DNA from: an uncultured Candidatus Thioglobus sp.
Lineage (GTDB): Bacteria > Pseudomonadota > Gammaproteobacteria > PS1 > Pseudothioglobaceae
Assembly (NCBI GenBank): GCA_905614365.1
Contig: CAJQSO010000007.1
Coordinates: 1 to 60,584 of the forward strand
Direction: 5' to 3'
DNA length: 60,584 bases
This document shows positions 46,635 through 55,797 of this stretch, piece after piece (the first letter of the stretch is position 1; every line of letters starts with the position of its first letter). Under the pieces are notes generated by a model. The model saw nothing but the letters and a program-made list of their open reading frames with translations, was not told where the DNA came from and did not search any database. The translations under genes and the position numbers were made by a program.

Positions 46635-47700
46635 AGGCAGAAGAAATTTTGTCCCATATATAAAGTTGGTCGGCCAGTTGTTTCATTTTTATACCTATCT
46701 TGGCAAGCAAATCATCATCAAGACTATTCAATAATATTCGCAGCTCATCCGACGAATTAAAAAATAACCCCTGTCCGCACGTTGTTTCTTGATTAAAAAT
46801 ACAGTCAAATGCAATAATTGGCAAACCTAAACTCATAGCCTCAACCAATGACGGATTAGTTCCACCGGCACTGTGCCCATGGATGTAGACATGACAGGCT
46901 GAGCGCATTTGATTTAAAATTTCATGATCGTATATCGGGTCGAGTAAATGTATATGAGGTATTTTTCCATATTTCTTCCTTAATTTAATTCCATAACTAC
47001 TATTCTCCCAATTACCAACAATAACTAAATCTAGGCCACTATAAAATTCAAATGATTTAATAATAAGATCCAGATTATTCTCCGGTTCAATTCGGCAAAC
47101 CTTAAATGCATAACGCAATCTATCTAAGCCGTATTGAGTCAAAATATTTTTATCGTATGTGGGTCTATATGCATGATCACCACCATATGCAATCATTTCA
47201 CTACTTCTACCGTATTCACACTTTACATAATCTTGAATCGCCTTATTGTCAGTCACTACAACATCGGCAAATCGGACTGCTATACCTTCAGAAAGCTTCA
47301 AAAACCATTTTGCAAAGGGGCTCCATTTGGAACGTTTCCACTCAAGTCCATCTATATTAACAATCAATTTTTTATTTGAAACCAATTTCACTATTGGTAA
47401 AAAAATGCAACCCGAAATACCCAAAATTAACATCGTATCCGCATATTTTATCGCTCTGAGCATTGCTATAAGATCATATGGAATACTCTGTACACCATTT
47501 GCATTTAGGTTTATATAATCTAGATGCACTCCATTAAAACTCTTCGGCCTTTCAGAGTATTTTTTACTACTGCAGTAGACAGTAAAATCAAATTGTGTTT
47601 TCAAATTTTGCGTAAGGTGATTAACAAGAGTTTCCCATCCACCATATATAGCGGGAAGTCCTACTGTGCCAATAATCGCAACTTTTTTCAGATGAACCAT
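46618..47700 (-). CDS. DUF1972-type GT4 glycosyltransferase (WbjE-like)
   Basis: A 360-aa GT-B glycosyltransferase. The start VAIIGTVGLPAIYGGWETLV is the DUF1972 signature of rhamnosyl/FucNAc-type transferases; the C-terminal half has RIEPENNLDLII, VYIHGHSAGGTNPSLVEAM (the E-x7-E-like donor site) and LPIIAFDC. It follows the UDP-sugar cassette by 35 bases and likely transfers the L-HexNAc made there; donor and linkage are inferred. Confidence 0.88.
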   Translation of the reverse strand: MVHLKKVAIIGTVGLPAIYGGWETLVNHLTQNLKTQFDFTVYCSSKKYSERPKSFNGVHLDYINLNANGVQSIPYDLIAMLRAIKYADTMLILGISGCIFLPIVKLVSNKKLIVNIDGLEWKRSKWSPFAKWFLKLSEGIAVRFADVVVTDNKAIQDYVKCEYGRSSEMIAYGGDHAYRPTYDKNILTQYGLDRLRYAFKVCRIEPENNLDLIIKSFEFYSGLDLVIVGNWENSSYGIKLRKKYGKIPHIHLLDPIYDHEILNQMRSACHVYIHGHSAGGTNPSLVEAMSLGLPIIAFDCIFNQETTCGQGLFFNSSDELRILLNSLDDDLLAKIGIKMKQLADQLYIWDKISSAYARIL

Positions 47701-47735
47701 GTTAAAACCACTAATATTATTACCCTATTTCACCA

Positions 47736-48863
47736 TCAAACTTTATGCCAAACGGTACGGTTTACGTAATCAACGTAACTCAAAACTATTCTGAGAACTT
47801 TTTTTGAAACAGCACCTCCTTCATAGTCCAATACTGGCTTCATCACACGCTGTGATTTATCATACTGCGCTATGGTGACACGAACTGAATCCAGCACACG
47901 ATCTTTCTTCAAGCCGCACATTATAAGGGTACCAACATCCATACCTTCAGGCCGTTCATGTGCGTTGCGGATGGTGATTGCTGGAAAGTTAAGCAAGGAG
48001 CCTTCTTCAAAGATGGTGCCGCTGTCGGACACGACGCATAACGCTTCAACCTGAAGCTTTATGTAATCGAAAAATCCAAATGGCTTAAGAAATTGAATAT
48101 GCGGATTGAACTTAGCCAATTCCATACCATCCAGTCGTTTCTTGGTTCGAGGATGAGTTGAAACAATCACCGGAATATCGTATTGCTCGGCCAAAGCATT
48201 CAGCGTTTCAACCATATTGGTCATATTTTCTGGACTATCAATATTTTCTTCGCGGTGAGCACTAACGATAAAAAACTTTCCAGACTTTAATCCCATACGT
48301 TGCAGCACATCCGACTGCTGTATCTTTGGCATGAAGTAATCAAGCACCTCCTGCATGTGTGAGCCAGTCTTGATAATAGTTTCCGGGCGAATACCCTCAG
48401 AAATCAGGTAGCGGCGGGCATGCTCTGTAAGTACTAGATTAATATCACTCAAGTGATCCAAAACCTTACGGTTTAGCTCTTCTGGCACGCGCTGGTCGAA
48501 ACAACGATTGCCAGCTTCCATATGAAACACTGGAATCTTTCTGCGTTTCGCAGCAATAACCGCAAGACAGGAATTAGTGTCCCCATAAAGCATCACCGCA
48601 TCAGGATTTTCTGTTTCCATAACCGCATCAGATTTTTCAATCACTCGCGCAATGGTCTGTGCTGCATTCTCGCCAACCGCCTCCAGAAAATAATCTGGCT
48701 TACGGATACCAAGGTCTTCAAAGAATAGTTGGTTCAACTCGTAATCGTAGTTCTGCCCGGTATGCACCAGGATATGCTGGGTATGCTGATCGAACTCAGC
48801 GATCACCCGGCTCATTTTAATTAGCTCAGGACGCGTGCCCACAATTGTCATAACTTTAAGCAT
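47736..48863 (-). CDS. wbvD: UDP-N-acetylhexosamine 2-epimerase, WbvD/WbjD type
   Basis: A 375-aa WecB-family 2-epimerase. Motifs: VGTRPELIKM, VHTGQNYDYELN, MLYGDTNS, HMEAGNR, SAHREENID, VSDSGTIFEEG. In the three-gene pathway from UDP-GlcNAc it inverts C2 of the 6-deoxy-L-sugar. The start overlaps the dehydratase/epimerase gene by 8 bases. MnaA-type UDP-GlcNAc/ManNAc activity is less likely given the neighbours. Confidence 0.88.
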   Translation of the reverse strand: MLKVMTIVGTRPELIKMSRVIAEFDQHTQHILVHTGQNYDYELNQLFFEDLGIRKPDYFLEAVGENAAQTIARVIEKSDAVMETENPDAVMLYGDTNSCLAVIAAKRRKIPVFHMEAGNRCFDQRVPEELNRKVLDHLSDINLVLTEHARRYLISEGIRPETIIKTGSHMQEVLDYFMPKIQQSDVLQRMGLKSGKFFIVSAHREENIDSPENMTNMVETLNALAEQYDIPVIVSTHPRTKKRLDGMELAKFNPHIQFLKPFGFFDYIKLQVEALCVVSDSGTIFEEGSLLNFPAITIRNAHERPEGMDVGTLIMCGLKKDRVLDSVRVTIAQYDKSQRVMKPVLDYEGGAVSKKVLRIVLSYVDYVNRTVWHKV

Positions 48864-49866
48864 TTAATTCCCCCTTAATGTAATCCAGTTTCAACAATAG
48901 CATCTTTATCTGCTCGACGCTTAAACGATTTGTGTTGTGCGAGGTGTAGTCATCCAAATGGGATATCTTTACTTCGCCCTCACTGAAGAATTTAGCGTAG
49001 TTGAGATCACGATTATCGGCTGGGATACGATAGTAACTACCCCTGTCCTGAGCCTGCGCCATTTCTTCACGTGAAATAAGAGATTCATATAACTTTTCGC
49101 CATGGCGAGTACCGATTATGTATGTCTCATCCTTACCAGAAAAAAGCTCGGTGATCGCTTGTGCGAGATCCGCTACGGTCGAAGCGGGCGCCTTTTGAAC
49201 AAAAATGTCACCCTGCTGACCATGTTCATACGCATAGAGCACCAAATCCACCGAGTCTTCCAGCGACATCAGAAAGCGCGTCATGCTTGGGTCGGTCACA
49301 GTCAACGGTTTGCCGTCCTTGATCTGCGACACAAACAAAGGAATAACGGAACCCCGTGAGGCCATCACGTTACCATAACGTGTCGCACAGAATACTGTTT
49401 CACCCTCTTTTTGCATACGCGCTTTGGCGATCATGACTTTCTCAGCCATCGCCTTGGAAATACCCATCGCATTGATAGGATAAACCGCCTTGTCTGTACT
49501 CAGTGCCACTACACGCTTGACACCGTTCGCGGTGGCCGCGTTCAACACATTCTCGGTGCCGATGACATTAGTGCGCATCGCCTCCATCGGATAAAATTCG
49601 CAAGAAGGAACCTGTTTTAAGGCAGCTGCATGGAACACATAGTCCACTCCCTTCATCGCTTGATACACACTATCATAGTCTCGAACATCGCCGATATAAA
49701 ACTTCAACTTGCTGTTATTTAGCTCAATACGCATATCTTCCTGCTTCTTTTCATCACGGCTGAATATGCGTATCTCGCACACATCAGTTGAAAGGAAACG
49801 CTTGAGCACGGTATTTCCAAAAGAACCCGTCCCGCCGGTAATCATTAATACTTTATCTTTAAACAT
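48856..49866 (-). CDS. wbvB: UDP-GlcNAc 4,6-dehydratase/5(3)-epimerase, WbvB/WbjB type
   Basis: A 336-aa soluble SDR of the CapD/FlaA1 family without membrane helices. ITGGTGSFGNTVLKRF at the N-terminus, HAAALKQVPSCEFYP, LSTDKAVYPINAMGISKAM (Met in the Tyr place, Lys kept), TRYGNVMASRGSV and the PFxxQI-like FVSQIKDGK. It converts UDP-GlcNAc to UDP-4-keto-6-deoxy-L-HexNAc species. First catalytic step of the three-gene set; 10 bases after the reductase gene. Confidence 0.9.
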   Translation of the reverse strand: MFKDKVLMITGGTGSFGNTVLKRFLSTDVCEIRIFSRDEKKQEDMRIELNNSKLKFYIGDVRDYDSVYQAMKGVDYVFHAAALKQVPSCEFYPMEAMRTNVIGTENVLNAATANGVKRVVALSTDKAVYPINAMGISKAMAEKVMIAKARMQKEGETVFCATRYGNVMASRGSVIPLFVSQIKDGKPLTVTDPSMTRFLMSLEDSVDLVLYAYEHGQQGDIFVQKAPASTVADLAQAITELFSGKDETYIIGTRHGEKLYESLISREEMAQAQDRGSYYRIPADNRDLNYAKFFSEGEVKISHLDDYTSHNTNRLSVEQIKMLLLKLDYIKGELNA

Positions 49867-49876
49867 ATCAGTATCC

Positions 49877-50731
49877 CTATTTATATGCGTTCATCAATTT
49901 AATCATATCTTCCCACTCTGGAGCGACATAGCCAGTCGCCTCACTGAAACGTGTGGCATTAAGCGAGCGATCAATTACCAGTATATCATCTGCAACAATC
50001 TCGATGGATTTGCCATACTCTCTGGAGATCATCTTCAGAAGTTCAAATTTATTGATTGGTTTCGCGGCGACATGGTACAACCCAGACAACTCAACATTTG
50101 GAATCACCACATCACGAATGACTTGCGCAAAGATCACTGTCGGAAGCCCAGAAAAAACAGCTCGCGTATATCCTTTGCAGCTTCCCCTTTGCGACAGGAA
50201 CCAGTCCAACAAGCCATACTTGCTTTGTAATTCATGACCAATAGTAGAGGTACGCAAGGTGATCGTGTGTGGATAATACACTTCACCCATCACCTTGGAC
50301 TTACCATACGCGTCGCGCGCATCGGAAAAATCAGTTTCGGTATAACCGCCGCTCTCACCTGAGAAAACGCAATCAGTACTGACATGCACGAGTCGCGCCC
50401 CGATCAACTTGCACAGTCCAGCTAGCCGATGTGGCATTAGGGCGTTGATTGGTAGAAATATTAAAGGATCATCAGCTTCTTGCTTCTGCTTGGTCAGACC
50501 AGCACAGTTGATAACCACATTTGGACGGATAGCATCCAGCACTTTCATCAAAGCATCTGGATATTCAACATCAACTCCATTTACCAATCTTTCGGCAATC
50601 GCGGCTGGGAAAAAATGCTTTACGCTTTCACTGCGAATCGTACCAAAGACTTCCCAATCTTTGTTCTCACTCATTACACGCAACACCGTACTCCCTATCA
50701 TCCCGCTGGCACCAACAACTAATATTTTCAT
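49877..50731 (-). CDS. wbvR: RmlD-like UDP-sugar 4-ketoreductase, WbvR type
   Basis: A 284-aa extended SDR resembling RmlD: LVVGASGMIGSTVLR, VINCAGLTKQK, HVSTDCVFSGE, DAYGKSKVMGEV with Tyr and Lys, TLRTSTIGHE. It lacks the C-terminal cupin part found in WbjC/CapF/FnlB (about 370 aa). That size favours the UDP-L-RhaNAc/L-QuiNAc route (WbvB, WbvR, WbvD of V. cholerae O37) over the L-FucNAc route. First gene of the reductase-dehydratase-epimerase trio. Confidence 0.82.
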   Translation of the reverse strand: MKILVVGASGMIGSTVLRVMSENKDWEVFGTIRSESVKHFFPAAIAERLVNGVDVEYPDALMKVLDAIRPNVVINCAGLTKQKQEADDPLIFLPINALMPHRLAGLCKLIGARLVHVSTDCVFSGESGGYTETDFSDARDAYGKSKVMGEVYYPHTITLRTSTIGHELQSKYGLLDWFLSQRGSCKGYTRAVFSGLPTVIFAQVIRDVVIPNVELSGLYHVAAKPINKFELLKMISREYGKSIEIVADDILVIDRSLNATRFSEATGYVAPEWEDMIKLMNAYK

Positions 50732-50831
50732 AATTTCCCCTTCAGTATTCTGAATGTACGACCAATTTTATGCCCTAACCTTGAAACAGTTCTTATACAT
50801 CAAACATATTCCTATTAAACCTATATAGCTG

Positions 50832-52055
50832 TCACTCCAAATTCATTCGATTAAATATTTCTGCGAACTTCTTTGTTCCAATTTCAAATGAAATATTTTC
50901 GTCATAAAAATGCTTGCCATTGATCCCCATTAGTTCAAGCTCGCCTTTTTCTAAGCCCATTGAGAGAATTATTTTTCTGTACAAATCCTCAGAATCATCA
51001 GAGGAAAAACATAAACCCGCATTGATATTTTTGACAATGTCACTCGACTCACCAGGTACCCCACATAATACTGGTTTTCCCAAACTAAAGTAAGAGCCTA
51101 ATTTTGAAGGGAGTGTTATTTCAAATAAAGGATCATTTTTTAGATGTAGTAATAAAATATCTGAAGCCAATAAGAATTCACCAACATTCACCGCAGAGAT
51201 TGAGCCAGTAAAACTAATGTACTCATCCAAGTCGTGTTTAACAACCTCATCAGATAGGTATATCTTTTGGGTGCCATCGCCTAACAATAATATTTTTATT
51301 CCACTAATCTTGTTTTCCTTGAGCTTCAAGGCAGTCTCAATGAGAACACCCAGCGATTGTGCCAAACCAATATTCCCCGCATAGATAATTGTGAAATTTT
51401 TATCAAAAACAGGCTGATATTTATCAAACTCGTCTGAGTGCTTAGAATCCATTGGTAACGACCAATTATAAACAACAGTAATTTTCGATTCAGGCACACC
51501 AGCTTCAAGAAGCTTCTTCTTAAACCCATTAGTTACAACGTTAATATTATCGAAAAATTTATATGAAAGAGTGCAAAATGCACCAACTATCTTCAGAATA
51601 GATTTGCTTCTAACCATGCCGGTCGCCTCAAGCGTATCCGGCCAATAATCATTTATGTCATAAAATATTTTACTTCGATATATGAATTTAAGAAAAATCG
51701 CAGGTATCGCAATTGTCGCAGGTGCGTGATATGTATAAATTATCCTCGGTTTCTTTACCATCCAAACGCCCACAAGACATGCCGAGATAGCAAAACTCAA
51801 GAAATTAATCACTCTCTTGAGTTTAGATTTACTATGGTTAATATACAAAGGCACGCGGTTTATTTTAATTCCATCGATATATTCAGAGAAAAATAACTTC
51901 ATGGAATACCCTGGAAATAATTTTCCTGTACCCTGGCCTGGGTACCCAGTTAATATTTCAACCTCATAACCTTTTAATTGCAGGTCTTTTGCCAAGGGCA
52001 AAGACTTCATATCCGTTTCTGGATAACAATATTGCGACAGTATTAATATGCGCAT
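50832..52055 (-). CDS. GT4 glycosyltransferase, WbuB-like
   Basis: A 407-aa GT-B protein. Start RILILSQYCYPETDMKSLPL is typical of WbuB/WcaI-like enzymes; then DINDYWPDTLEATGM, VVTNGFKKKLLEAGV, VYAGNIGLAQ-type IIYAGNIGLAQSLGV and the donor site LPSKLGSYFSLGKPVL. A hydrophobic patch near 88-110 may attach it to the membrane. WbuB of E. coli O26 transfers L-FucNAc, so a related L-HexNAc donor from the adjacent trio is plausible. Confidence 0.88.
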   Translation of the reverse strand: MRILILSQYCYPETDMKSLPLAKDLQLKGYEVEILTGYPGQGTGKLFPGYSMKLFFSEYIDGIKINRVPLYINHSKSKLKRVINFLSFAISACLVGVWMVKKPRIIYTYHAPATIAIPAIFLKFIYRSKIFYDINDYWPDTLEATGMVRSKSILKIVGAFCTLSYKFFDNINVVTNGFKKKLLEAGVPESKITVVYNWSLPMDSKHSDEFDKYQPVFDKNFTIIYAGNIGLAQSLGVLIETALKLKENKISGIKILLLGDGTQKIYLSDEVVKHDLDEYISFTGSISAVNVGEFLLASDILLLHLKNDPLFEITLPSKLGSYFSLGKPVLCGVPGESSDIVKNINAGLCFSSDDSEDLYRKIILSMGLEKGELELMGINGKHFYDENISFEIGTKKFAEIFNRMNLE

Positions 52056-52152
52056 TCTATAAATTTCTGATTGTTAAAACTTGCGAAGTTAGCCTAGATA
52101 CTTTCCTAGATATTATTAAGTTATATTTCATATTAAAACCCATTAGTTAAAA

Positions 52153-53076
52153 TCACACTGCTCTCTTCTTAGCAATAATCATCTGACCGATATATCTAAT
52201 GCCAATTACGTGAAGAATCATATCAACGGGCCAAAGCAAAAAATACCATAGCCCCTTTGATTTATTTGCAATTCTTCTCAGAAAAATTGACAGCGATTTA
52301 CTCCTAAACTCTCCACCTCGCATACTCTTTCTGTCTTTATGCCTGAAAAAACTTCCAATATAATTACGAATTAAATCAAAAGTACTTGTTTGTTCCAAGG
52401 AAAGAAGTGGTGTGAAGCCAAGTCTGACAACACAACTTGCCAATGACTTCGGCGTAAACCTCGATAAATGGTGTGGTGGAAAATCAAGATCAGGTCTCCA
52501 GAACATCCTGCTATTGGGTGTAGACAAAATCAGAAGGCCACCCGGCTTTAGCAACTTGTGTGCGTCTGACAACACCAAAGGGAAATCTTCCAAGTGCTCA
52601 ATCACCTCAAACATTGTCACAACATCGAATTGCGAACCTTCTGACAACAACTGCTTCAATGTCTTATTTGAAATCCTATCTTCCAGCCCATAGTTGGACT
52701 TGCCAAAATTCAACGCTTTGTTATTGAAATCAATTCCAATTGCATCATACCCACTATTCAAAAGCTTTCTGACGAAAAAACCATTAAAACAACCAATATC
52801 TAATAATGCAACATCCCGGGAAGGAAATTTTTTATTAAGGTATTTAAGAGCCTGCTTATGATTCCACTGGATCAAATCCACATAATCAGTTGCCACGACT
52901 AAATCATCATTGTAATCTGCATCAGCTTCATACAATTGATGGCCAACTTCTTTTGAAATATGAAAAAAACGAACATATCCACAACTTTCGCATAAAAACT
53001 GCTCATATTCTCCAGTATGCCCAATTACTTTCATTCCATTAAGCCCACAACATTGACACGCTATTTGATTCAACAT
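52153..53076 (-). CDS. Class I SAM methyltransferase with N-terminal Zn knuckle
   Basis: A 307-aa protein. A Cys-rich knuckle (C7, C9, C10, then C29 and C32 in LCESCG) precedes a class I methyltransferase domain: LLDIGCFNGFFVRKL (motif I), IGIDFN, DVVTMFEVIEHLEDF, LKPGGLLILSTPN. The C-terminal part has basic and hydrophobic stretches (DMILHVIGIRYIGQMIIAKK) that may touch the membrane. It probably methylates a sugar or lipid-linked glycan; the target is unknown. It starts directly after the GT4 stop. Confidence 0.82.
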   Translation of the reverse strand: MLNQIACQCCGLNGMKVIGHTGEYEQFLCESCGYVRFFHISKEVGHQLYEADADYNDDLVVATDYVDLIQWNHKQALKYLNKKFPSRDVALLDIGCFNGFFVRKLLNSGYDAIGIDFNNKALNFGKSNYGLEDRISNKTLKQLLSEGSQFDVVTMFEVIEHLEDFPLVLSDAHKLLKPGGLLILSTPNSRMFWRPDLDFPPHHLSRFTPKSLASCVVRLGFTPLLSLEQTSTFDLIRNYIGSFFRHKDRKSMRGGEFRSKSLSIFLRRIANKSKGLWYFLLWPVDMILHVIGIRYIGQMIIAKKRAV

Positions 53077-54156
53077 TTATTTCCCTCCTTTTAATACTTC
53101 GCTCGTGCCTACGACAAGCTCCAAAAAGCGCTTTGCATCCAGCAACGGTAGTGGAGGCTCATCGACACCGAGGAAGCGTTTCACCGCTCTGGCTATTGAC
53201 ATAGACGACTCGGGATCGAACGTCTGTTCAGGATCTAGCACATCACGAACATAGTCCAGCTCCGGAGCCAGTACCCGAAGTCCTGCTTGCCTTGCTTCAA
53301 TTAATGGTAAACCAAACGATTCAAAAGTCGAAGGAAATATCAACGCGCCTCCACTTTTGTAGAGTGCAAGTGCTTCAGTGTGTGATAACTCACCCATATT
53401 TTTTACCTTTAATCCGAACTGCAGGCGCATCTCTTCGATATAACGGCACAATGTTCGGGAATGGGTCTCATCCAGAGTTACGCGCAATGAAGGATACAGC
53501 CCAACCTCGGTAAGTAAGCACCATGCTTCAATAATTCGTCGATGATTCTTATGCGAGCCACCTGTTGCCACATACATGAAATCATAACGCTCACTTTTTT
53601 GCTTTGTTGTCTTTGCAATGCTTCGTTTATAACCTTTGGGTTCAGCCATAAAGGGAAGGACACGCACAGGCATCCTTCCTTGCGTTCTGACCTCCATCAA
53701 TCTCTTCATAGTAGGAGATTGTACTATGAATTCGTCAGCATTCAGCATTCTACTAGATAGCCAAAGTCGCTCAATACAGAGCCTTGCCCTTGTCTTCAGA
53801 GGAAAATTATCTAGTCTGATATCATCAATTAGATAACGATTCTGAAGGAATACAATAGCACGGCCTTTCAATTTAAATAAGGGAGGAAGATTTCCAAAAC
53901 AAAGGACGATATCTCCTTGGTTTACATTCTTAGCTAGCCACTGATCAGCTTTGAGGCGATCAATTACAGACGGTTTGACCCTTTTTACTTGAGTTCCCTC
54001 CAGAATACCTTCAGGTATTGGCATCCGACTGTCAAGCAAGGCTAACACCCCAGACGAAACTGGAATCTCCTTAAGCAAGGCGTCTAACAGAGTGCGTCCA
54101 CCTCCTTGGTGGACGTTAGTTGCATGTATGAATAATCTTGATTGATCTGACATCAT
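53077..54156 (-). CDS. GT4 family glycosyltransferase
   Basis: A 359-aa GT-B enzyme. N-terminal HATNVHQGGGRTLLDAL is the glycine-rich acceptor loop; QNRYLIDD, VQSPTMKRLM, MYVATGGSHKNHRRIIEAW and the donor-site FPSTFESFGLPLIEA (E-x7-E) mark the family. More GC-rich than the genes on either side, so separately acquired. Donor and acceptor are unknown. A second ATG, 3 bases in, could equally be the start. Confidence 0.87.
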   Translation of the reverse strand: MMSDQSRLFIHATNVHQGGGRTLLDALLKEIPVSSGVLALLDSRMPIPEGILEGTQVKRVKPSVIDRLKADQWLAKNVNQGDIVLCFGNLPPLFKLKGRAIVFLQNRYLIDDIRLDNFPLKTRARLCIERLWLSSRMLNADEFIVQSPTMKRLMEVRTQGRMPVRVLPFMAEPKGYKRSIAKTTKQKSERYDFMYVATGGSHKNHRRIIEAWCLLTEVGLYPSLRVTLDETHSRTLCRYIEEMRLQFGLKVKNMGELSHTEALALYKSGGALIFPSTFESFGLPLIEARQAGLRVLAPELDYVRDVLDPEQTFDPESSMSIARAVKRFLGVDEPPLPLLDAKRFLELVVGTSEVLKGGK

Positions 54157-54205
54157 AATATTTTGTAAATTTACTATTTAATAACCTTAAGAAATACTGA
54201 ACTTA

Positions 54206-55114
54206 CTATAGACCGCCATCCTCAATTCTTTGGATAAGTTTAATTCCATTTTCAAAAGTGACTTTAGCATGCCACCCAGGTAATGACTGGCCCGTATTCC
54301 AAGGCACCATAACTTCACGATCACGGTAGGTGCGTGCGCCCCATATAAGAGGCAAAATTTCCCCAGTGATTTGAATATATATTTCAACAAGGTCTTTAAG
54401 CTTAATAGGGCGACCAGAAGTCACTGAAAATTCTTCAAAACTATTTGCTTCCCTTTTCAGCAAACGATCTGCAGCCGTCACGAAAGCATCAACTACATCG
54501 TCTATGTAAACTATATCTATCAGTTGCTCACCAGGCGACATGGCTAGTGGCTGAACATTTTTTGATGCTTTTTGCAAAAGAGAAAAAAGCTTGGCACGTG
54601 GGTCGTTTGCACCGTAAGTATCAAACAGCTTCAACGTAATCGCCTTTATTGAAGTTGAACTAGTATAGAAACGAAGTATCATCTCAAAAGCATTTTTGGT
54701 TGCAGCGTAAAGATTGACAGGTGTGTAATTATCATTATTGAAATGCTGCCAAGATGTACCAGTATTTACAATATATTGCACGTCATTTTTAGCCATTGCG
54801 TCTAATAGTTGTGTACCGAGCAAAAGGTTGTTGGTGATCAATGGCTTGATATCCTTTGTTTGGTGTGCAGCCAAAAATAATGATGCTAGATGGAAAACAA
54901 TATCCGGTTTTACCTCCGTCATGATGTTGAGCATGTTTAACGCCGAGCCATCATGCGTGAATACTGTAACTTGCTCACAAATATTACCAAGAATCGCCAT
55001 CGATGTATTTGGCCGAATAATAATATGTACGTGCCACCCTTCCAAAAGAAGCCGTCGAATTAAATTAACTCCGATAAATCCTGTTGCACCAGTAATGAGT
55101 GCTTTCTTCATCAT
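54206..55114 (-). CDS. SDR nucleotide-sugar 4-ketoreductase (Tll/RfbJ-like)
   Basis: A 302-aa extended SDR. ITGATGFIGVNLIRRL, VFHLASLFLAAHQ, NTGTSWQHFNN and VNLYAATKNAFEMIL, with the catalytic Tyr and Lys in YAATK, then YIDDVVDAF. The SWQHF-LYAATK pattern is that of ketoreductases acting on dTDP- or CDP-4-keto-6-deoxyhexoses, such as CDP-abequose synthase or dTDP-6-deoxy-L-talose reductase. Its ATG overlaps the stop of the RmlC-like gene (TAATG), so the two probably act in sequence. Confidence 0.82.
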   Translation of the reverse strand: MMKKALITGATGFIGVNLIRRLLLEGWHVHIIIRPNTSMAILGNICEQVTVFTHDGSALNMLNIMTEVKPDIVFHLASLFLAAHQTKDIKPLITNNLLLGTQLLDAMAKNDVQYIVNTGTSWQHFNNDNYTPVNLYAATKNAFEMILRFYTSSTSIKAITLKLFDTYGANDPRAKLFSLLQKASKNVQPLAMSPGEQLIDIVYIDDVVDAFVTAADRLLKREANSFEEFSVTSGRPIKLKDLVEIYIQITGEILPLIWGARTYRDREVMVPWNTGQSLPGWHAKVTFENGIKLIQRIEDGGL

Positions 55115-55680
55115 TAGCTCTTACCTTCAACTTTGTATACAAATGGAGTCATAAACTCAGAAAGCGTATGGAATTCCAGATCTCTCTTTGAGATTATTGG
55201 ATTGATAGTTGGCCATGGAATCCCAGCCGAGCTCCAAAGAATTCCCGTGTCATCCTCTTGTGAATAAACTCCAGAAACTTTGTAGCACATGATTGCCTCG
55301 TTACTTACTGTATAGAAACCATGCGCCAAACCAGAGGGGATATAAAGCATATTTGCTTTTTCTGAACTTAGTGTTAGTTGTAAAGATTTTCCATAAGTAG
55401 GGGAGTTAGCTCTCAAATCTATTACCACGTCCATTATTTCACCTGAAACGCAATAAACTATTTTTGTAACCTCATGAGGCGGAAGTTGAAAATGCATCCC
55501 CCTCAAAACATTATTGTGGGAAACGCTGTAATACTCCTCTTCAAATCGATGTGTTATTCCGAATTTATCAAAAATTTCTTTGTTAAAAGTTTTTACAAAA
55601 AGCCCTCTGTTATCTTCAAATTTATTTAATATTATTTCAAAGCAACCATTAATGCTTGTTTCGTTAATTTGCTTAATCAT
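55114..55680 (-). CDS. RmlC-like nucleotide-4-keto-6-deoxyhexose 3,5-epimerase
   Basis: A 188-aa cupin epimerase. Key residues of RmlC are present: H63 in RGMHFQ, K73 in VTKIVYCVSG, D88 region VVIDLR, H120 in GLAHGFY and Y133 in MCYKVSG. It inverts C3 and/or C5 of an NDP-4-keto-6-deoxysugar. With the coupled ketoreductase it could give a 6-deoxy-L-hexose, but rmlA, rmlB and rmlD are not in the window, so the NDP and sugar are open. Confidence 0.9.
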   Translation of the reverse strand: MIKQINETSINGCFEIILNKFEDNRGLFVKTFNKEIFDKFGITHRFEEEYYSVSHNNVLRGMHFQLPPHEVTKIVYCVSGEIMDVVIDLRANSPTYGKSLQLTLSSEKANMLYIPSGLAHGFYTVSNEAIMCYKVSGVYSQEDDTGILWSSAGIPWPTINPIISKRDLEFHTLSEFMTPFVYKVEGKS

Positions 55681-55797
55681 ATAGCTCTTCTTTTTTAAAA
55701 ATTAGCAGATCAATTGGTCAGTGAAATAATTTCAAAAACAACATATTTCAAAATTTTATATTATTAGAAATAAATTTATAGAAGTGGCTTTATATCA

